64,000 bases of DNA from positions 1 to 64,000 of the forward strand of contig CAIKNE010000133.1 of NCBI GenBank assembly GCA_903828695.1, written 5' to 3'. Of this stretch, positions 21,234 through 31,949 are shown one piece after another. The translations under genes and the position numbers were made by a program. The notes beneath the pieces are model-generated. The model worked only from the letters and a program-made list of their open reading frames with translations, was not told the origin of the DNA and searched no databases. The stretch is from an uncultured Burkholderiales bacterium. GTDB lineage: Bacteria; Pseudomonadota; Gammaproteobacteria; Burkholderiales; Burkholderiaceae_C. Every line of letters begins with the position of its first letter. The first letter of the stretch is position 1.

Positions 21234-21384
21234 GACATCTCCTATAAGTTTGAACAATTTTGTCAGGTTAATTTAACCTAAAAGTGTAAAGCACAGCATG
21301 GGGGTAATTGCTGTAATCAAATTATATTACCACTCTTTTACGAAACATGTATTTTTGTCATTGCAATATCCCGGTAAAGACAGA

Positions 21385-22134
21385 TCAAAGTTCGTAGCCA
21401 AAGGAATGAATAATCTTTTGAGCCTTTTCGGAGTGCAGATACCGTATGAATAAATCAGCAGCCAAATTGTTTTTACCTGTATTCAAAAGAATTGCGTCTT
21501 GCCTAATCATTGAATACAGTGTCGAGGGTACTATCCATGCAGATCCCTCTCGGATCTTACCGTCCTGTATGACCTGAGATAGAGCCACGAAGCCAATAGA
21601 AGCCGCCTGTGAGTCGACATACAAGTACGTTTGACTTATATTTTCTCCCCACACGACTTTGGGTAGCAATTGTTTTTCCAACCCCATTTTTTCAATCGCT
21701 TGCATCGCTGCTAGCCCGTACGGGGCCAACCGAGGATCAGCAATGGCTAAGTGCTCAAAATTCGCCCTCCTCAACACCTCACCACGCTCATCAACTGTAC
21801 CGACTTGCTTACTCCACAACACAAGCTTGCCGATAGCATAGGTGAAGCGGGTTCCCAAAACTGCTAGACCTTCATTCTCAAGGCGCATGGTCGTTTGGTC
21901 ATCCGCAGCCAAAAGCACTTGAAAAGGTGCACCGTTCTTTATTTGAGTGTAGAACTTGCCTGTAGAACCAATAGAAATAATTGCTTTATGCCCGGTATCT
22001 TGTTCAAACGCTAAAGCTATCTTTTGTGCAGGAGCTGCGAAATTAGCGGCTACTGCAACCGAGACCTCCGCGGCTCGGATGCTCACGCTCGTTAATAAGG
22101 CAAGGAACGGTATTAAATATTGACCTAAACGCAC
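21385..22134 (-). CDS. modA: Molybdate ABC transporter substrate-binding protein ModA
   Basis: VSVAVAANFAAPAQKIALAFEQDTGHKAIISIGSTGKFYTQIKNGAPFQVLLAADD; signal peptide. Confidence 0.9.
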   Translation of the reverse strand: MRLGQYLIPFLALLTSVSIRAAEVSVAVAANFAAPAQKIALAFEQDTGHKAIISIGSTGKFYTQIKNGAPFQVLLAADDQTTMRLENEGLAVLGTRFTYAIGKLVLWSKQVGTVDERGEVLRRANFEHLAIADPRLAPYGLAAMQAIEKMGLEKQLLPKVVWGENISQTYLYVDSQAASIGFVALSQVIQDGKIREGSAWIVPSTLYSMIRQDAILLNTGKNNLAADLFIRYLHSEKAQKIIHSFGYEL

Positions 22135-22898
22135 CGAGCACCATCTACTTCAATACACACACCGCTTACAAAAGCTGCTTCCTCACTTGCCAAATAAAGC
22201 GCAGCATTCGCCACATCAAGCGCAGTCGAAAACCTTCCAAGCGGTATCGTCGCAAGGAACTTACTTAATCGATTCTCGTCAAGCGCACCACCAGCGAACT
22301 GCTCAGATAACCCCGTTGCAGGATTAAAAACTGGATTGATACAGTTAACACGAATATTGTCTGGACCCAACTCTGCAGCTAAGGACTTGCTGGTCACGAT
22401 CACGGCCCCCTTAGAGCCGTTGTACCAACTAAGTCCAGGCCTTGGCCTTACCCCTGCTGTGGAGGCAATATTGATGAAGACCCCGCCACCGCGTCTGCGA
22501 AATACGGGCGTAGTATGAACCGTGGTGAGATAAATACTCTTCATATTGACTGCAAAGCATTTGTCGAACTCCTCCTCCGAGACCTCAAGTGCCGGCTTAT
22601 TTTTGTGAGTCCAACCTGCATTGTTAACCATCACACTCAAATCACCAAAATGGCGGACAGTTTCATCCACCAATAACTTGACGGATTCAGAGTTGGTAAC
22701 GTCTGCGCTGATGTAAGTCGCCTCGCCGCCAAGCGCCTTAATCTCGTGTGCGACCCTTTCGCCAGAATCGGCTCGAATATCGTTAACGACTACTTTGGCA
22801 CCCTCCTGAGCCAAGCGTTTAGCAATTCCCTCGCCTATACCGCCCCCAGCGCCCGTCACAACAACGACCTTACCCTCAACTCGTTTAGGCACTTGCAT
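22125..22898 (-). CDS. SDR family oxidoreductase (glucose 1-dehydrogenase-like)
   Basis: VVVTGAGGGIGEGIAKRL, NNAGW, YNGSKGAVIVTSKSLA. Confidence 0.93.
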   Translation of the reverse strand: MQVPKRVEGKVVVVTGAGGGIGEGIAKRLAQEGAKVVVNDIRADSGERVAHEIKALGGEATYISADVTNSESVKLLVDETVRHFGDLSVMVNNAGWTHKNKPALEVSEEEFDKCFAVNMKSIYLTTVHTTPVFRRRGGGVFINIASTAGVRPRPGLSWYNGSKGAVIVTSKSLAAELGPDNIRVNCINPVFNPATGLSEQFAGGALDENRLSKFLATIPLGRFSTALDVANAALYLASEEAAFVSGVCIEVDGARCV

Positions 22899-22983
22899 CG
22901 AAAACTTCCCCCCACTGTTGACTGACTGATTAGTAAAGGCGAGATGTATTAAGGCGCAAAATGCGCCTCAATACATGGGTAAT

Positions 22984-24267
22984 CTATTTTTGATTTGGCT
23001 TTGGAACCAGGAACACCAATAATGCGCCAAGCAACATCATTGCAGCCAGCAAGTAAACCCCTGAGTCGGTTGATTTCGTCGCCTCCTTTATTAACCCCAT
23101 GATGTAGGGGGCACCAAAGCCTGACAAATTACCAATGGAGTTGATTAAGGCAATTCCAGCAGCAGCAGCAGTGCCGGTTAAGAGGGAAGTGGGTAGCGCC
23201 CAAAAAAGAGGTAATGAAGTCATGATACCCATCGTCCCTAGGGTTAATGCAGCCATGGAGAGCACAGTGTTATCGTGGAATACAACGCTTAAACTCAGGC
23301 CAATGGACCCAGCAATACCGGCCCCTATAGCATGCCAACGACGCTCGTTCCTAATGTCTGCACTCTTGGCCGCAAAAAACATTGCGATAACCCCAAAGGT
23401 CCAAGGAATTGCGCTGATGAGTCCTACATCAAAGGTATCTGTAACACCAAAGGCTTTAATGATAGTAGGAAGCCAAAAACTGATGCCGTATAAGCCCGAT
23501 ACGAAGCAAAGATAAATCAAAGCCATGTGCCAAACCGATAGAGATGTTAGTGCTTTAACAATAGAGAACTCTTCCTTGTGTTCTGAATCTTTCTCTATGT
23601 TTCTCGCAACAACGGCGCGCTCTTCATCGGTAAGCCACTTGGCATCTGCTACTCGGTCGTCTAAGCAGAAAAGAATGACAAAACCCATCACTAAACTTGG
23701 AAGTGCTTCTATAACGAAAAGCCACTGCCACCCTTGAAGACCGTAAGAGCCATCAAGACTCTTCATGATCCACCCAGAAACAGGTCCACCGATTATTCCA
23801 GCAAATGCGATTGCCGCTAAAAACATGGAAGTTGCTCGACCACGTCTTTGAGCTGGAAACCAGTAGGTCAAATACAAAATAATGCCGGGGAAAAACCCGG
23901 CCTCAGCTACGCCCAGCAAAAAGCGCATGATATAAAAAGACGTCGCTGAGGTCACAAACATCATGCAACCCGAGAGGACACCCCACGATATCATGATCCT
24001 AAAAATCCATTTGCGAGCCCCAACTTTGTGGAGAAAGATATTGCTAGGAACTTCGAATATAAAGTACCCAAAGAAAAATATTCCAGCACCTAATCCGTAA
24101 ATAGCGTCCGTTAAATTGAGCGCGCTGAGCATTTGCAATTTCGCAAAGCCCACATTTACACGGTCAAGGTAGGCGACGATGTAGGCTAAAAACAGGAGGG
24201 GCATCAACCGAAGGCTGACTTTGCGGTAAATTGCATCTTCAAAAGATGTATTATTTGTATCTGTCAT
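22984..24267 (-). CDS. MFS transporter (anion:cation symporter type)
   Basis: RLMPLLFLAYIVAYLDRVNVGFAKLQM, 12 hydrophobic segments. Confidence 0.92.
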   Translation of the reverse strand: MTDTNNTSFEDAIYRKVSLRLMPLLFLAYIVAYLDRVNVGFAKLQMLSALNLTDAIYGLGAGIFFFGYFIFEVPSNIFLHKVGARKWIFRIMISWGVLSGCMMFVTSATSFYIMRFLLGVAEAGFFPGIILYLTYWFPAQRRGRATSMFLAAIAFAGIIGGPVSGWIMKSLDGSYGLQGWQWLFVIEALPSLVMGFVILFCLDDRVADAKWLTDEERAVVARNIEKDSEHKEEFSIVKALTSLSVWHMALIYLCFVSGLYGISFWLPTIIKAFGVTDTFDVGLISAIPWTFGVIAMFFAAKSADIRNERRWHAIGAGIAGSIGLSLSVVFHDNTVLSMAALTLGTMGIMTSLPLFWALPTSLLTGTAAAAGIALINSIGNLSGFGAPYIMGLIKEATKSTDSGVYLLAAMMLLGALLVFLVPKPNQK

Positions 24268-24518
24268 AGTTATTTTTAAAATTAAAGCAATCGCGGCATT
24301 TTAATACCGTAAAACGATCTAAAACCAGTTCCTTCGGATGCCTGAATCTTAAGTACTAGATCAGCTCCGCACAAAACCAGGGTAAACCCCAGATCAGCTC
24401 TTATTCTTTAATGAATCGCAATTGAATTGAAATGGATAGTCTTTTTAACGCTTTAACCATCATGAGAGAGCGCTTGGATTAGACTAACACTTAAACCCAA
24501 CAAATACCTTTTATTCCA

Positions 24519-25472
24519 ATGCAATTGAACAAACAATTAGACATAGTTGCCTTTGGGGAGGCTATGGTTGAATTCAATCAAACTGGAGAGAACAACGGGC
24601 TAAACTACTTGCAGGGATTCGGCGGAGACACTTCGAATTTTGCGATTGCCAGTGCACGCAGTGGTGCAAAAGTGGCAGTGATTGGAGCGTTAGGAGAGGA
24701 CCCCTATAGCGTCATGATCAGGTCTCTTTGGGACAAAGAGGGGATCAACCACGATGAGGTACTAACAGATAAGAATTCTTACACAGCCATCTACTTTGTC
24801 ACACATGGGCCAAGCGGACATGAGTTTAGTTTTTTCAGGAAGGGATCTGCCGCCAGTCGTATCACACCAAGCGCGTTGCCCACGCGAAGTATCACAACTA
24901 CACGTGTACTGCATCTCTCTGGCATCTCGGTTGCAATCTCCCCGTCAGCTTGCGACAGTGCCAACTCAGCTCTAGAGTTAGCAAAATCAAATGGGGCCTT
25001 GATCAGCTTTGACACGAACCTCCGCTTGAAACTTTGGTCCCTTTCAAGAGCCCGGACAATCATCCTTGACTTCGTATCAAGATCCGATATTTGTTTGCCC
25101 AGTTTTGATGACATATCTGTCTTAACGGGTTTAACAGATCCCAATCAACTGGTGGATTGCTGCCTTAAATTGGGTGCAAAAATAGTCGCCCTCAAACTCG
25201 GTGACAAGGGAGCATTGGTTGCGGACTCAAACCAAAGACATCGCATTGAAGCGTTCCCTTGCCACTCCAGAGACGCAACAGGGGCTGGTGACACATTCGG
25301 GGGGGCGTTTGTAACCCGCTTGTTGGCTGGCGATGACCTGCAAAGTGCGGGGTTATATGCCTGCGCAGCTGCAGCACTCTCGACACAGGGATTTGGAGCT
25401 GTAAATCCAATCCCTTATGCACAAGAAATTAATAAAGCCCTGAGCAAACGAGTCAGGGCTTTTAGTGCTTAG
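24519..25472 (+). CDS. kdgK: PfkB family sugar kinase (2-dehydro-3-deoxygluconokinase-like)
   Basis: FGGDTSNFAIASARSGAKVAVIGALGEDPY, DATGAGDTFGGAFVTRLLAG. Confidence 0.82.
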   Translation: MQLNKQLDIVAFGEAMVEFNQTGENNGLNYLQGFGGDTSNFAIASARSGAKVAVIGALGEDPYSVMIRSLWDKEGINHDEVLTDKNSYTAIYFVTHGPSGHEFSFFRKGSAASRITPSALPTRSITTTRVLHLSGISVAISPSACDSANSALELAKSNGALISFDTNLRLKLWSLSRARTIILDFVSRSDICLPSFDDISVLTGLTDPNQLVDCCLKLGAKIVALKLGDKGALVADSNQRHRIEAFPCHSRDATGAGDTFGGAFVTRLLAGDDLQSAGLYACAAAALSTQGFGAVNPIPYAQEINKALSKRVRAFSA

Positions 25473-25483
25473 AGTTTTTTTAA

Positions 25484-26293
25484 CTAGGGCTTTACTGCGT
25501 GGTTCTTTGCCTGTTCAGCCCATATCTCCCAGGGCCTATCCACAGCACTGTCGATGAAGTTTCCTGAATTAACGCCCTCATCCTTGGTGTAGTAATTTAC
25601 TTTTCCACCCAGCTGAATTGCTTGTAATTGAATTTGTGCATTTCGTTCTGCGTAGACGGCGTGAGAGACGGCAACCTTGATCGATTTACCAACAACAGCC
25701 ATTCCGTGCCCGCGCATCAACACAACGCTTGAATCTCCAAGCTTCTTAGCTAGCGCACTTCCAAGGTCTTTATTTTTAACCAACATATCGGTTGCACCGC
25801 CCCCGGTCTCACGAATCTCGAAAACAGGAATATCCGTAACTAAAAAACCAGCCGTATTTGACAGTGGCCTCAAAGGAACATCGCTCACACTAAAGGGGAT
25901 GACAGCAGGCGAATGGCTATGAATAATAGACTGCACATCAGGTCGAACTTTATAGATTTCGCTATGTATGAAGCGCTCTCCGTAGGGCGCCATCCCGTTT
26001 GGGTTGACGGGGTGATCATCAAGATCGTACTCCAATATGTCTTGAGCCGTGACAGCTGCAGGCGCCCTGGATCGGGACATAAAATAATGATTTGGATTTT
26101 TGACAGAGCGAACGCTAATATGCCCAAAACCATCAACAACACCTTGATCTGCAATGATGTGGTTGGCTAGCACCAGGTCCGCAATTCTTTTCTGATCCTC
26201 TTCCTCAGGCGTTAGCGCAAAACCAGGTAGAGCAAAGTGCATTAGTAAAATGCTCAATAAAACTCTATAGCTTTTTAAAAAAATATTTTTCAT
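25484..26293 (-). CDS. Class II aldolase/adducin family protein with N-terminal signal peptide
   Basis: VDGFGHISVR, IIHSHSPAVIPFS, LMRGHGMAVVG; preceded by VLLSILLMHFALPGFA. Confidence 0.88.
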   Translation of the reverse strand: MKNIFLKSYRVLLSILLMHFALPGFALTPEEEDQKRIADLVLANHIIADQGVVDGFGHISVRSVKNPNHYFMSRSRAPAAVTAQDILEYDLDDHPVNPNGMAPYGERFIHSEIYKVRPDVQSIIHSHSPAVIPFSVSDVPLRPLSNTAGFLVTDIPVFEIRETGGGATDMLVKNKDLGSALAKKLGDSSVVLMRGHGMAVVGKSIKVAVSHAVYAERNAQIQLQAIQLGGKVNYYTKDEGVNSGNFIDSAVDRPWEIWAEQAKNHAVKP

Positions 26294-26473
26294 TTTGATT
26301 CAGATTCCTGAGAGTTATAGCTTAATAGTAAATTGACTTTTTGCACATTAGGCAACACAAACCATTGAGGACCAATCTTTATACAAGATTCACCCGTTTC
26401 GATTTTCTGCAGCGTCTTTTGAATAATAACCTAAATTCAAAAAAAATTAGTAGGTAGTTCTATCGTTCTACAC

Positions 26474-28438
26474 TCAGGCGGGACTGAAAATATAATTGGT
26501 CAGATTAAAAACGATGTAACTGAAAATATAAGCCAAGCCAAAGAGGTAGGTTACAGAGATGATTGGAATTCGCCACCCACCGCTCTCTCGCTTGAGTACT
26601 GCCAGAGTTGATAGACACTGAGGCGCAAAAACAAACCAGGTTAACAATGACAGTGCGGTCGCAAGACTCCACTGCTGACTGATGATGGGGGCCAATGCTG
26701 TAGACAATCCGTCCTCGCCCATAGAAGTGAGGGAATAAACAGTACCCAGTGCGCTGATAGCCACCTCCCTGGCGACCATTCCAGGGATCAAGGAAATACA
26801 GATCTGCCAATTAAAACCGATCGATCCTAAGACCTGACTTAAGTAGCCGCCTAAAATTCCCGCGAATGAATTCTCTATTTGAATGGGCTCTCCGGAGCTT
26901 GGTAATGGGAAGCTGGCTAAGAACCAAATCAAAATAGTCAACAAAAGTATGTTGCCCCCAACTCGTTTAATAAAAATAACAGCTCTTTGTAAAAGACCAA
27001 TTAAGACGTTCCAGGGATTGGGCCACCTGTAGCGCGGTAATTCCATCATGAGGGGGCGAGTCTGTTTACCTGCACGAGTGAGGACTTTGAGCATCCAAGC
27101 CACAAAAAGTGCTGCAAAAATACCGACCAGATAAAGGCCAAACATCACCAACCCTTGGAGCTCAAAGTAACCACCAACGGTGCGTTGCGGGATGAAAGCA
27201 CTAATTAACAAACTGTAAACCGGCAACCTTGCTGAACACGTCATGAGGGGCGCAATGAGCATCGTCACATACCTGTCCCGCATGTTGGGAATGGTTCGCA
27301 TCGCCATAATGCCTGGAATGGCACATGCAAAACTTGAGAGAAGTGGAATGAAGGATCGACCAGAAAGTCCAACAGAGCCCATTAAACGGTCCAAGAGGTA
27401 AGCGGCCCGAGGGAGGTATCCAGATTCTTCGAGGAGGAGGATAAACAAAAACAATATCAGGATCTGAGGTAAAAAAGTAATCACGCCCATCGCGCCGGAT
27501 AAAACTCCGTCAACCACTAAACTTGTCAACCAACCAGCTGCGAAAGTGCTGATGATTTGATCCTTTAAAAATTCATTCAAATCTTTAATCAAATCCATCG
27601 GATAAGTTGACCAAGAAAACATGGCCTGAAAAACCGTAAATAGAATTGACACCAAAACCAGCGGACCGAACACGGGGTGCAACAAAAATGAGTCGAGACG
27701 ATCGCTGCTTGAGTGATGAACGATTTGGTCGAGTCCGAGCTTTTGCAAAATACTTTGAACTCTAGCGTGATCCGTTTCAATTTGTTGCAACTGAATTGCT
27801 GGATCCTGCGGTTGCTGTGGGTGAGGATCGTTGGAAACACCCCCAATTGTTGAAAAATTGTCTTGAGCCGGGGAACTATCAGCTCTTGGTGCAGCTAGAT
27901 CAGCAAATAGAGTGCGCAGTGACTCTCTTAGCAATGCGTCGCCCCCTTTAGCAATCGCAACCGTTGGGACAACCTGCAGACCCAACTCCTTGGAGAGTGC
28001 AGGTATATCAATCTCGATACCCCGACCTTTGGCCTCATCAATCATGTTTAAAGCGACTACGGTTGGAATTCCCGTTCTTTTGATGGCCAAGACAAAGCGC
28101 AAGCACATTCTTAAATTGGTCGCATCGATCACGCAGACCAATAAATCGGGTTTCCTCTCCCCTTTCGCAACTCCGCGCAAAACATCACATGTGACACGTT
28201 CGTCCGGCGTACGGGGATAAAGACTGTAGGTACCGGGGAGATCAAGGACGCGGAGGCTCTTTTGGTGATCGAGTGTTAATTTTCCCTCCTTACGCTCTAC
28301 GGTTACCCCCGCGTAATTAGCAACATGTTGTTTGCCCCCTGTCAACCGATTGAATAGCGCGGTTTTTCCGCAGTTGGGATTTCCAACCAATGCAACCAAT
28401 TTCCCATGGGGATGAAAGTGAATAATGGATTCGGTCAT
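26474..28438 (-). CDS. feoB: Ferrous iron transporter FeoB
   Basis: VALVGNPNCGKTALFNRLTGGKQHVANYAGVTVERKEG; Gate domains. Confidence 0.96.
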   Translation of the reverse strand: MTESIIHFHPHGKLVALVGNPNCGKTALFNRLTGGKQHVANYAGVTVERKEGKLTLDHQKSLRVLDLPGTYSLYPRTPDERVTCDVLRGVAKGERKPDLLVCVIDATNLRMCLRFVLAIKRTGIPTVVALNMIDEAKGRGIEIDIPALSKELGLQVVPTVAIAKGGDALLRESLRTLFADLAAPRADSSPAQDNFSTIGGVSNDPHPQQPQDPAIQLQQIETDHARVQSILQKLGLDQIVHHSSSDRLDSFLLHPVFGPLVLVSILFTVFQAMFSWSTYPMDLIKDLNEFLKDQIISTFAAGWLTSLVVDGVLSGAMGVITFLPQILILFLFILLLEESGYLPRAAYLLDRLMGSVGLSGRSFIPLLSSFACAIPGIMAMRTIPNMRDRYVTMLIAPLMTCSARLPVYSLLISAFIPQRTVGGYFELQGLVMFGLYLVGIFAALFVAWMLKVLTRAGKQTRPLMMELPRYRWPNPWNVLIGLLQRAVIFIKRVGGNILLLTILIWFLASFPLPSSGEPIQIENSFAGILGGYLSQVLGSIGFNWQICISLIPGMVAREVAISALGTVYSLTSMGEDGLSTALAPIISQQWSLATALSLLTWFVFAPQCLSTLAVLKRESGGWRIPIISVTYLFGLAYIFSYIVFNLTNYIFSPA

Positions 28439-28492
28439 AAGAGATAGAACTGCTGAATATTAAAACTCAGCGTTACGCAGCCAAGGCGTAGT

Positions 28493-28747
28493 TTAAGAAG
28501 TAACCATTTCTACACCAATGGTGCGTGCTTCAGCCCTTCTAAGCGCAAAAGTAGATGACCCTACACGAACAACCATTGGGTCAGAACCCGGCATGGTCCG
28601 CCTTAAGAGCATCACGGACTCACCTTTGATAAACCCCAATTCAAACAATTGACGCATTCTTTCCTGGTCCGAATGGGTGGATTGCTCACAATGGAGTTGC
28701 GATATCCGGTATTTCTGGTTTGCTATCGCATGGTCAAGAGTTAACAT
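28493..28747 (-). CDS. feoA: Ferrous iron transport protein FeoA
   Basis: 84 aa, RMRQLFELGFIKGESVMLLRRTMPGSDPMVVRVGSSTFALRRAEA, upstream of feoB. Confidence 0.93.
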   Translation of the reverse strand: MLTLDHAIANQKYRISQLHCEQSTHSDQERMRQLFELGFIKGESVMLLRRTMPGSDPMVVRVGSSTFALRRAEARTIGVEMVTS

Positions 28748-28799
28748 ACAAATCCTGGACTAAGAGCTTTTAAGTTTTAACACCTGTGAATTAGGCCTA

Positions 28800-28821
28800 A
28801 TTATAAATGAGAATCATTACT
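28800..28821 (-). promoter_or_regulatory. feoAB promoter: TATAAT -10 (28805-28800, minus) overlapped by Fur-box-like ATAAATGAGAATCATTACT
   Basis: About 13/19 match to GATAATGATAATCATTATC; located 56 bp upstream of feoA. Confidence 0.65.
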
Positions 28822-28989
28822 ATTTAGAGCTTTCTGAACCAACAATGCGCGAATATGCACATGACAACGGGGCTCTTAATCGCCGAATGCAAGTTCAGGC
28901 AACTTAATTCTGGATTTGATTTTCCGAAAAATCATGGCCAGCAACTAGGCCGAAGTAAAATCTCGTTTATTTAGCAGGATTTCACCGAA

Positions 28990-31023
28990 ATGACGCAGCC
29001 CCCCTCCCCTGAAATGGCCAAAGATATGGCTAACGCAATTCGTATGTTGGCTGTGGACGCAGTTGAGAAAGCAAAATCGGGGCATCCAGGTGCGCCAATG
29101 GGAATGGCAGATATTTCAGAAGTACTTTGGAATCGGCACCTGCGTCATAACCCAAAAAATCCTCACTGGCCCAACCGTGACCGATTCGTGCTCTCTAACG
29201 GCCACGGATCGATGCTCATTTACGCACTTTTGCACCTCACGGGCTATGACCTATCCATTGATGATTTAAAACAATTCCGGCAACTCCACAGCAAAACCCC
29301 GGGTCATCCTGAGGTTGGAATTACACCAGGAGTTGAGACGACCACTGGCCCACTTGGACAAGGAATTGCAAACGCTGTGGGCATGGCCCTTGCCGAGAAA
29401 CTTCTCAGTGACGAATTTAACGAAGTAGTGGATGGTCAACATTTAAATATCGTGGACCACTTCACTTATGCGTTCTTAGGCGACGGCTGCTTAATGGAGG
29501 GCATCAGTCATGAGGTTTGCTCACTTGCAGGGACACTTAGACTGTCTAAGTTAATCTTCCTTTATGATGACAACGGTATCTCCATCGATGGACACGTTGA
29601 GGGGTGGTTTAATGATGACACGCCTAGACGCTTTGAGGCCTACGGTTGGAACGTGATCCCTCATATTGACGGTCATAACCCCCAGGCGATTGATCAAGCT
29701 ATATTACAAGCACAAAGCCAAGCAAGCCATGACGATGGTCGTCCAACGTTGATTTGTTGTAAGACAGTCATTGGTAAAGGAGCTCCAAACAAAGGAGGAT
29801 CTCATGATGTCCACGGATCTGCACTAGGTGCAGCTGAGGTTGCCGCAACCCGCGCAGCACTTAATTGGCCTCATGAGCCCTTTGTGATCCCCGCACCCAT
29901 CAAAGCCTCTTGGGACGCGACCGAGCGGGGTAAGAATAATGAGGAGCGCTGGCAAAAAGTCATGAATGCCTACCGCACTCATTTCCCGACCAAAGCACTT
30001 GAGTTTGATCGCCGTATGAAGGGCACACTTGGGGATGGATTTGCGGGCAACTTAAAAGCACTTTGCGAAACTATTGCTGCAAAAGCAGATCCCGTTGCTA
30101 CCCGCAAAGCAAGCCAAAATGCGTTAGACCTCCTTGCGCCTATGGTGCCCGAATTCTTCGGCGGAAGCGCAGACCTTACAGGCTCTAACCTCACCAACTT
30201 CAAGGGATGCAAGAGCGCTAAGCGCGATCAGTGGGGAAACCACATGTCCTACGGGGTAAGAGAGTTTGGAATGGCGGGTATTATGAACGGTGTTGCCCTG
30301 CACGGAGGTTACATACCTTACGGAGGTACCTTCCTCACCTTCAGCGATTACAGTCGCAATGCAATCCGCATGGCTGCACTCATGAAGCTTAGAGTCATTC
30401 ATGTGATGACCCATGACTCCATCGGACTAGGGGAAGATGGACCAACACACCAAAGCGTGGAGCATATTCCATCCCTGCGCTTGATACCCGGGCTAGATGT
30501 TTGGAGACCTGCAGATGGACTTGAGACACTGGTAGCTTGGGCAGCATCTGTACAACGACAGGACGGACCCTCACTGTTGGCACTTTCTAGACAAAACTTA
30601 CCACGCTTACTCGATCAAGCCAGCTCTGAGGCTGATATTCGAAAAGGTGGGTACGTTTTAAAAGACATGAAGGACGCGAAAGCAGTGATCATAGCCACTG
30701 GCTCTGAGACATCTATTGCTATTCAAGCACAATCGAATTTGGCCCTGGCCGGCATAGCAACTCGCGTTGTATCCATGCCCTGTACCAATATATTTGATCG
30801 ACAAACTGCGCAGTATCAAAAAAGTGTAATTCCAACCGAATTACCTGCAGTCGCAATAGAGGCAGCGCAGCCAGATTTCTGGCACAAGTATGTTGGCAGA
30901 GCCGGACATGTGATTGGCATATCAACATTTGGTGAGTCCGCACCCGCAGGTGATCTGTATAAACACTTCAAAATAACGGCCTCTGCCGTTGAAGACTCAG
31001 TTAAAACACTGATCGCACTTTAA
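28990..31023 (+). CDS. tkt: Transketolase
   Basis: [42 protein letters not shown]. Confidence 0.97.
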   Translation: MTQPPSPEMAKDMANAIRMLAVDAVEKAKSGHPGAPMGMADISEVLWNRHLRHNPKNPHWPNRDRFVLSNGHGSMLIYALLHLTGYDLSIDDLKQFRQLHSKTPGHPEVGITPGVETTTGPLGQGIANAVGMALAEKLLSDEFNEVVDGQHLNIVDHFTYAFLGDGCLMEGISHEVCSLAGTLRLSKLIFLYDDNGISIDGHVEGWFNDDTPRRFEAYGWNVIPHIDGHNPQAIDQAILQAQSQASHDDGRPTLICCKTVIGKGAPNKGGSHDVHGSALGAAEVAATRAALNWPHEPFVIPAPIKASWDATERGKNNEERWQKVMNAYRTHFPTKALEFDRRMKGTLGDGFAGNLKALCETIAAKADPVATRKASQNALDLLAPMVPEFFGGSADLTGSNLTNFKGCKSAKRDQWGNHMSYGVREFGMAGIMNGVALHGGYIPYGGTFLTFSDYSRNAIRMAALMKLRVIHVMTHDSIGLGEDGPTHQSVEHIPSLRLIPGLDVWRPADGLETLVAWAASVQRQDGPSLLALSRQNLPRLLDQASSEADIRKGGYVLKDMKDAKAVIIATGSETSIAIQAQSNLALAGIATRVVSMPCTNIFDRQTAQYQKSVIPTELPAVAIEAAQPDFWHKYVGRAGHVIGISTFGESAPAGDLYKHFKITASAVEDSVKTLIAL

Positions 31024-31097
31024 AGGCATTATGTGTATTTCCAGGGAGAATCTTTTATTTGATTCACCCTGGAATGGGTAATAGCTGCACTATCGTA

Positions 31098-31712
31098 TCA
31101 GTCAACGCCAAACAACTCCACTTCGAACATCAGTGTTGCATTGGGTGGAATAACACCTCCTGCTCCTCTAGCGCCATACCCCATCTCTGGAGGTATAAGC
31201 AAAGTTCTTTTGCCGCCGATTTTCATGCCTGCAAAACCCTCATCCCAGCCTCGAATAACATGTCCTTGACCCAGTGGGAAATTAAAGGTCTGACCCCTAT
31301 CAACAGAGCTGTCGAACTTTTGCCCTTTTAGATCTGGGGCATTGGTATCTATTAACCAGCCTGTGTAATGAACGCTAACGTCGGCACCAGGAAAGGCCTC
31401 ATTGCCGTGTCCGACGACCGTATCGATCTTATGAAAAAAGTTCAAATCCAGTGAGGAGAGGGTTTGCTCAGAGTTTGAGCCGTGGTGGCTAAGACTATCA
31501 CCGTGAGAGTGATTTTCATGGTGATCGTGGGAGTGATCACCGTGTGAGTCGTGACTCCCTGAGCTAGCATCTTGGCTCAACTGGGTGCTTGATGACTCAT
31601 GATTTGTCTTCCCTTGGAAAAGGGAAGACAAAATCTCAGATACACGGTGAAAAAGGCGTTGAAAAATATTTTGATCCACGGTAAGTTTTCTCGTTAAACA
31701 TAAAGGGATCAT
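31098..31712 (-). CDS. FKBP-type peptidyl-prolyl isomerase with His-rich N-terminal region
   Basis: VSVHYTGWL...FDSSVDRGQTFNFPLGQGHVIRGWDEG...GYGARGAGGVIPPNATLMFEVEL; HDSHGDHSHDHHENHSHGDSLSHH. Confidence 0.9.
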   Translation of the reverse strand: MIPLCLTRKLTVDQNIFQRLFHRVSEILSSLFQGKTNHESSSTQLSQDASSGSHDSHGDHSHDHHENHSHGDSLSHHGSNSEQTLSSLDLNFFHKIDTVVGHGNEAFPGADVSVHYTGWLIDTNAPDLKGQKFDSSVDRGQTFNFPLGQGHVIRGWDEGFAGMKIGGKRTLLIPPEMGYGARGAGGVIPPNATLMFEVELFGVD

Positions 31713-31949
31713 TATAGTTAAGTACGACTGCGCTAGACGCCCAGACGATTAATCGCAAAAGACTAATAAATAAAACAAGGGTTTACAAAATAAATATTCA
31801 AGAGCATTCCTCTTTAACCATTGAATACCTTGAATTTAAAAAATATAAAAACTCAATGAAGAGTATTTGAATATCACTCGCTTCTCAATTGAAATCGGTA
31901 AAAGAGAATTAATTAAATTGCTTGTAGACACAGAACCTATTTTCGTTAT

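Noticed and set aside
31041-31072. CCAGGGaGAATC...GATTCaCCCTGG hairpin after tkt as an intrinsic terminator
   Set aside because: Good stem but no T-run on either strand; not called as a terminator
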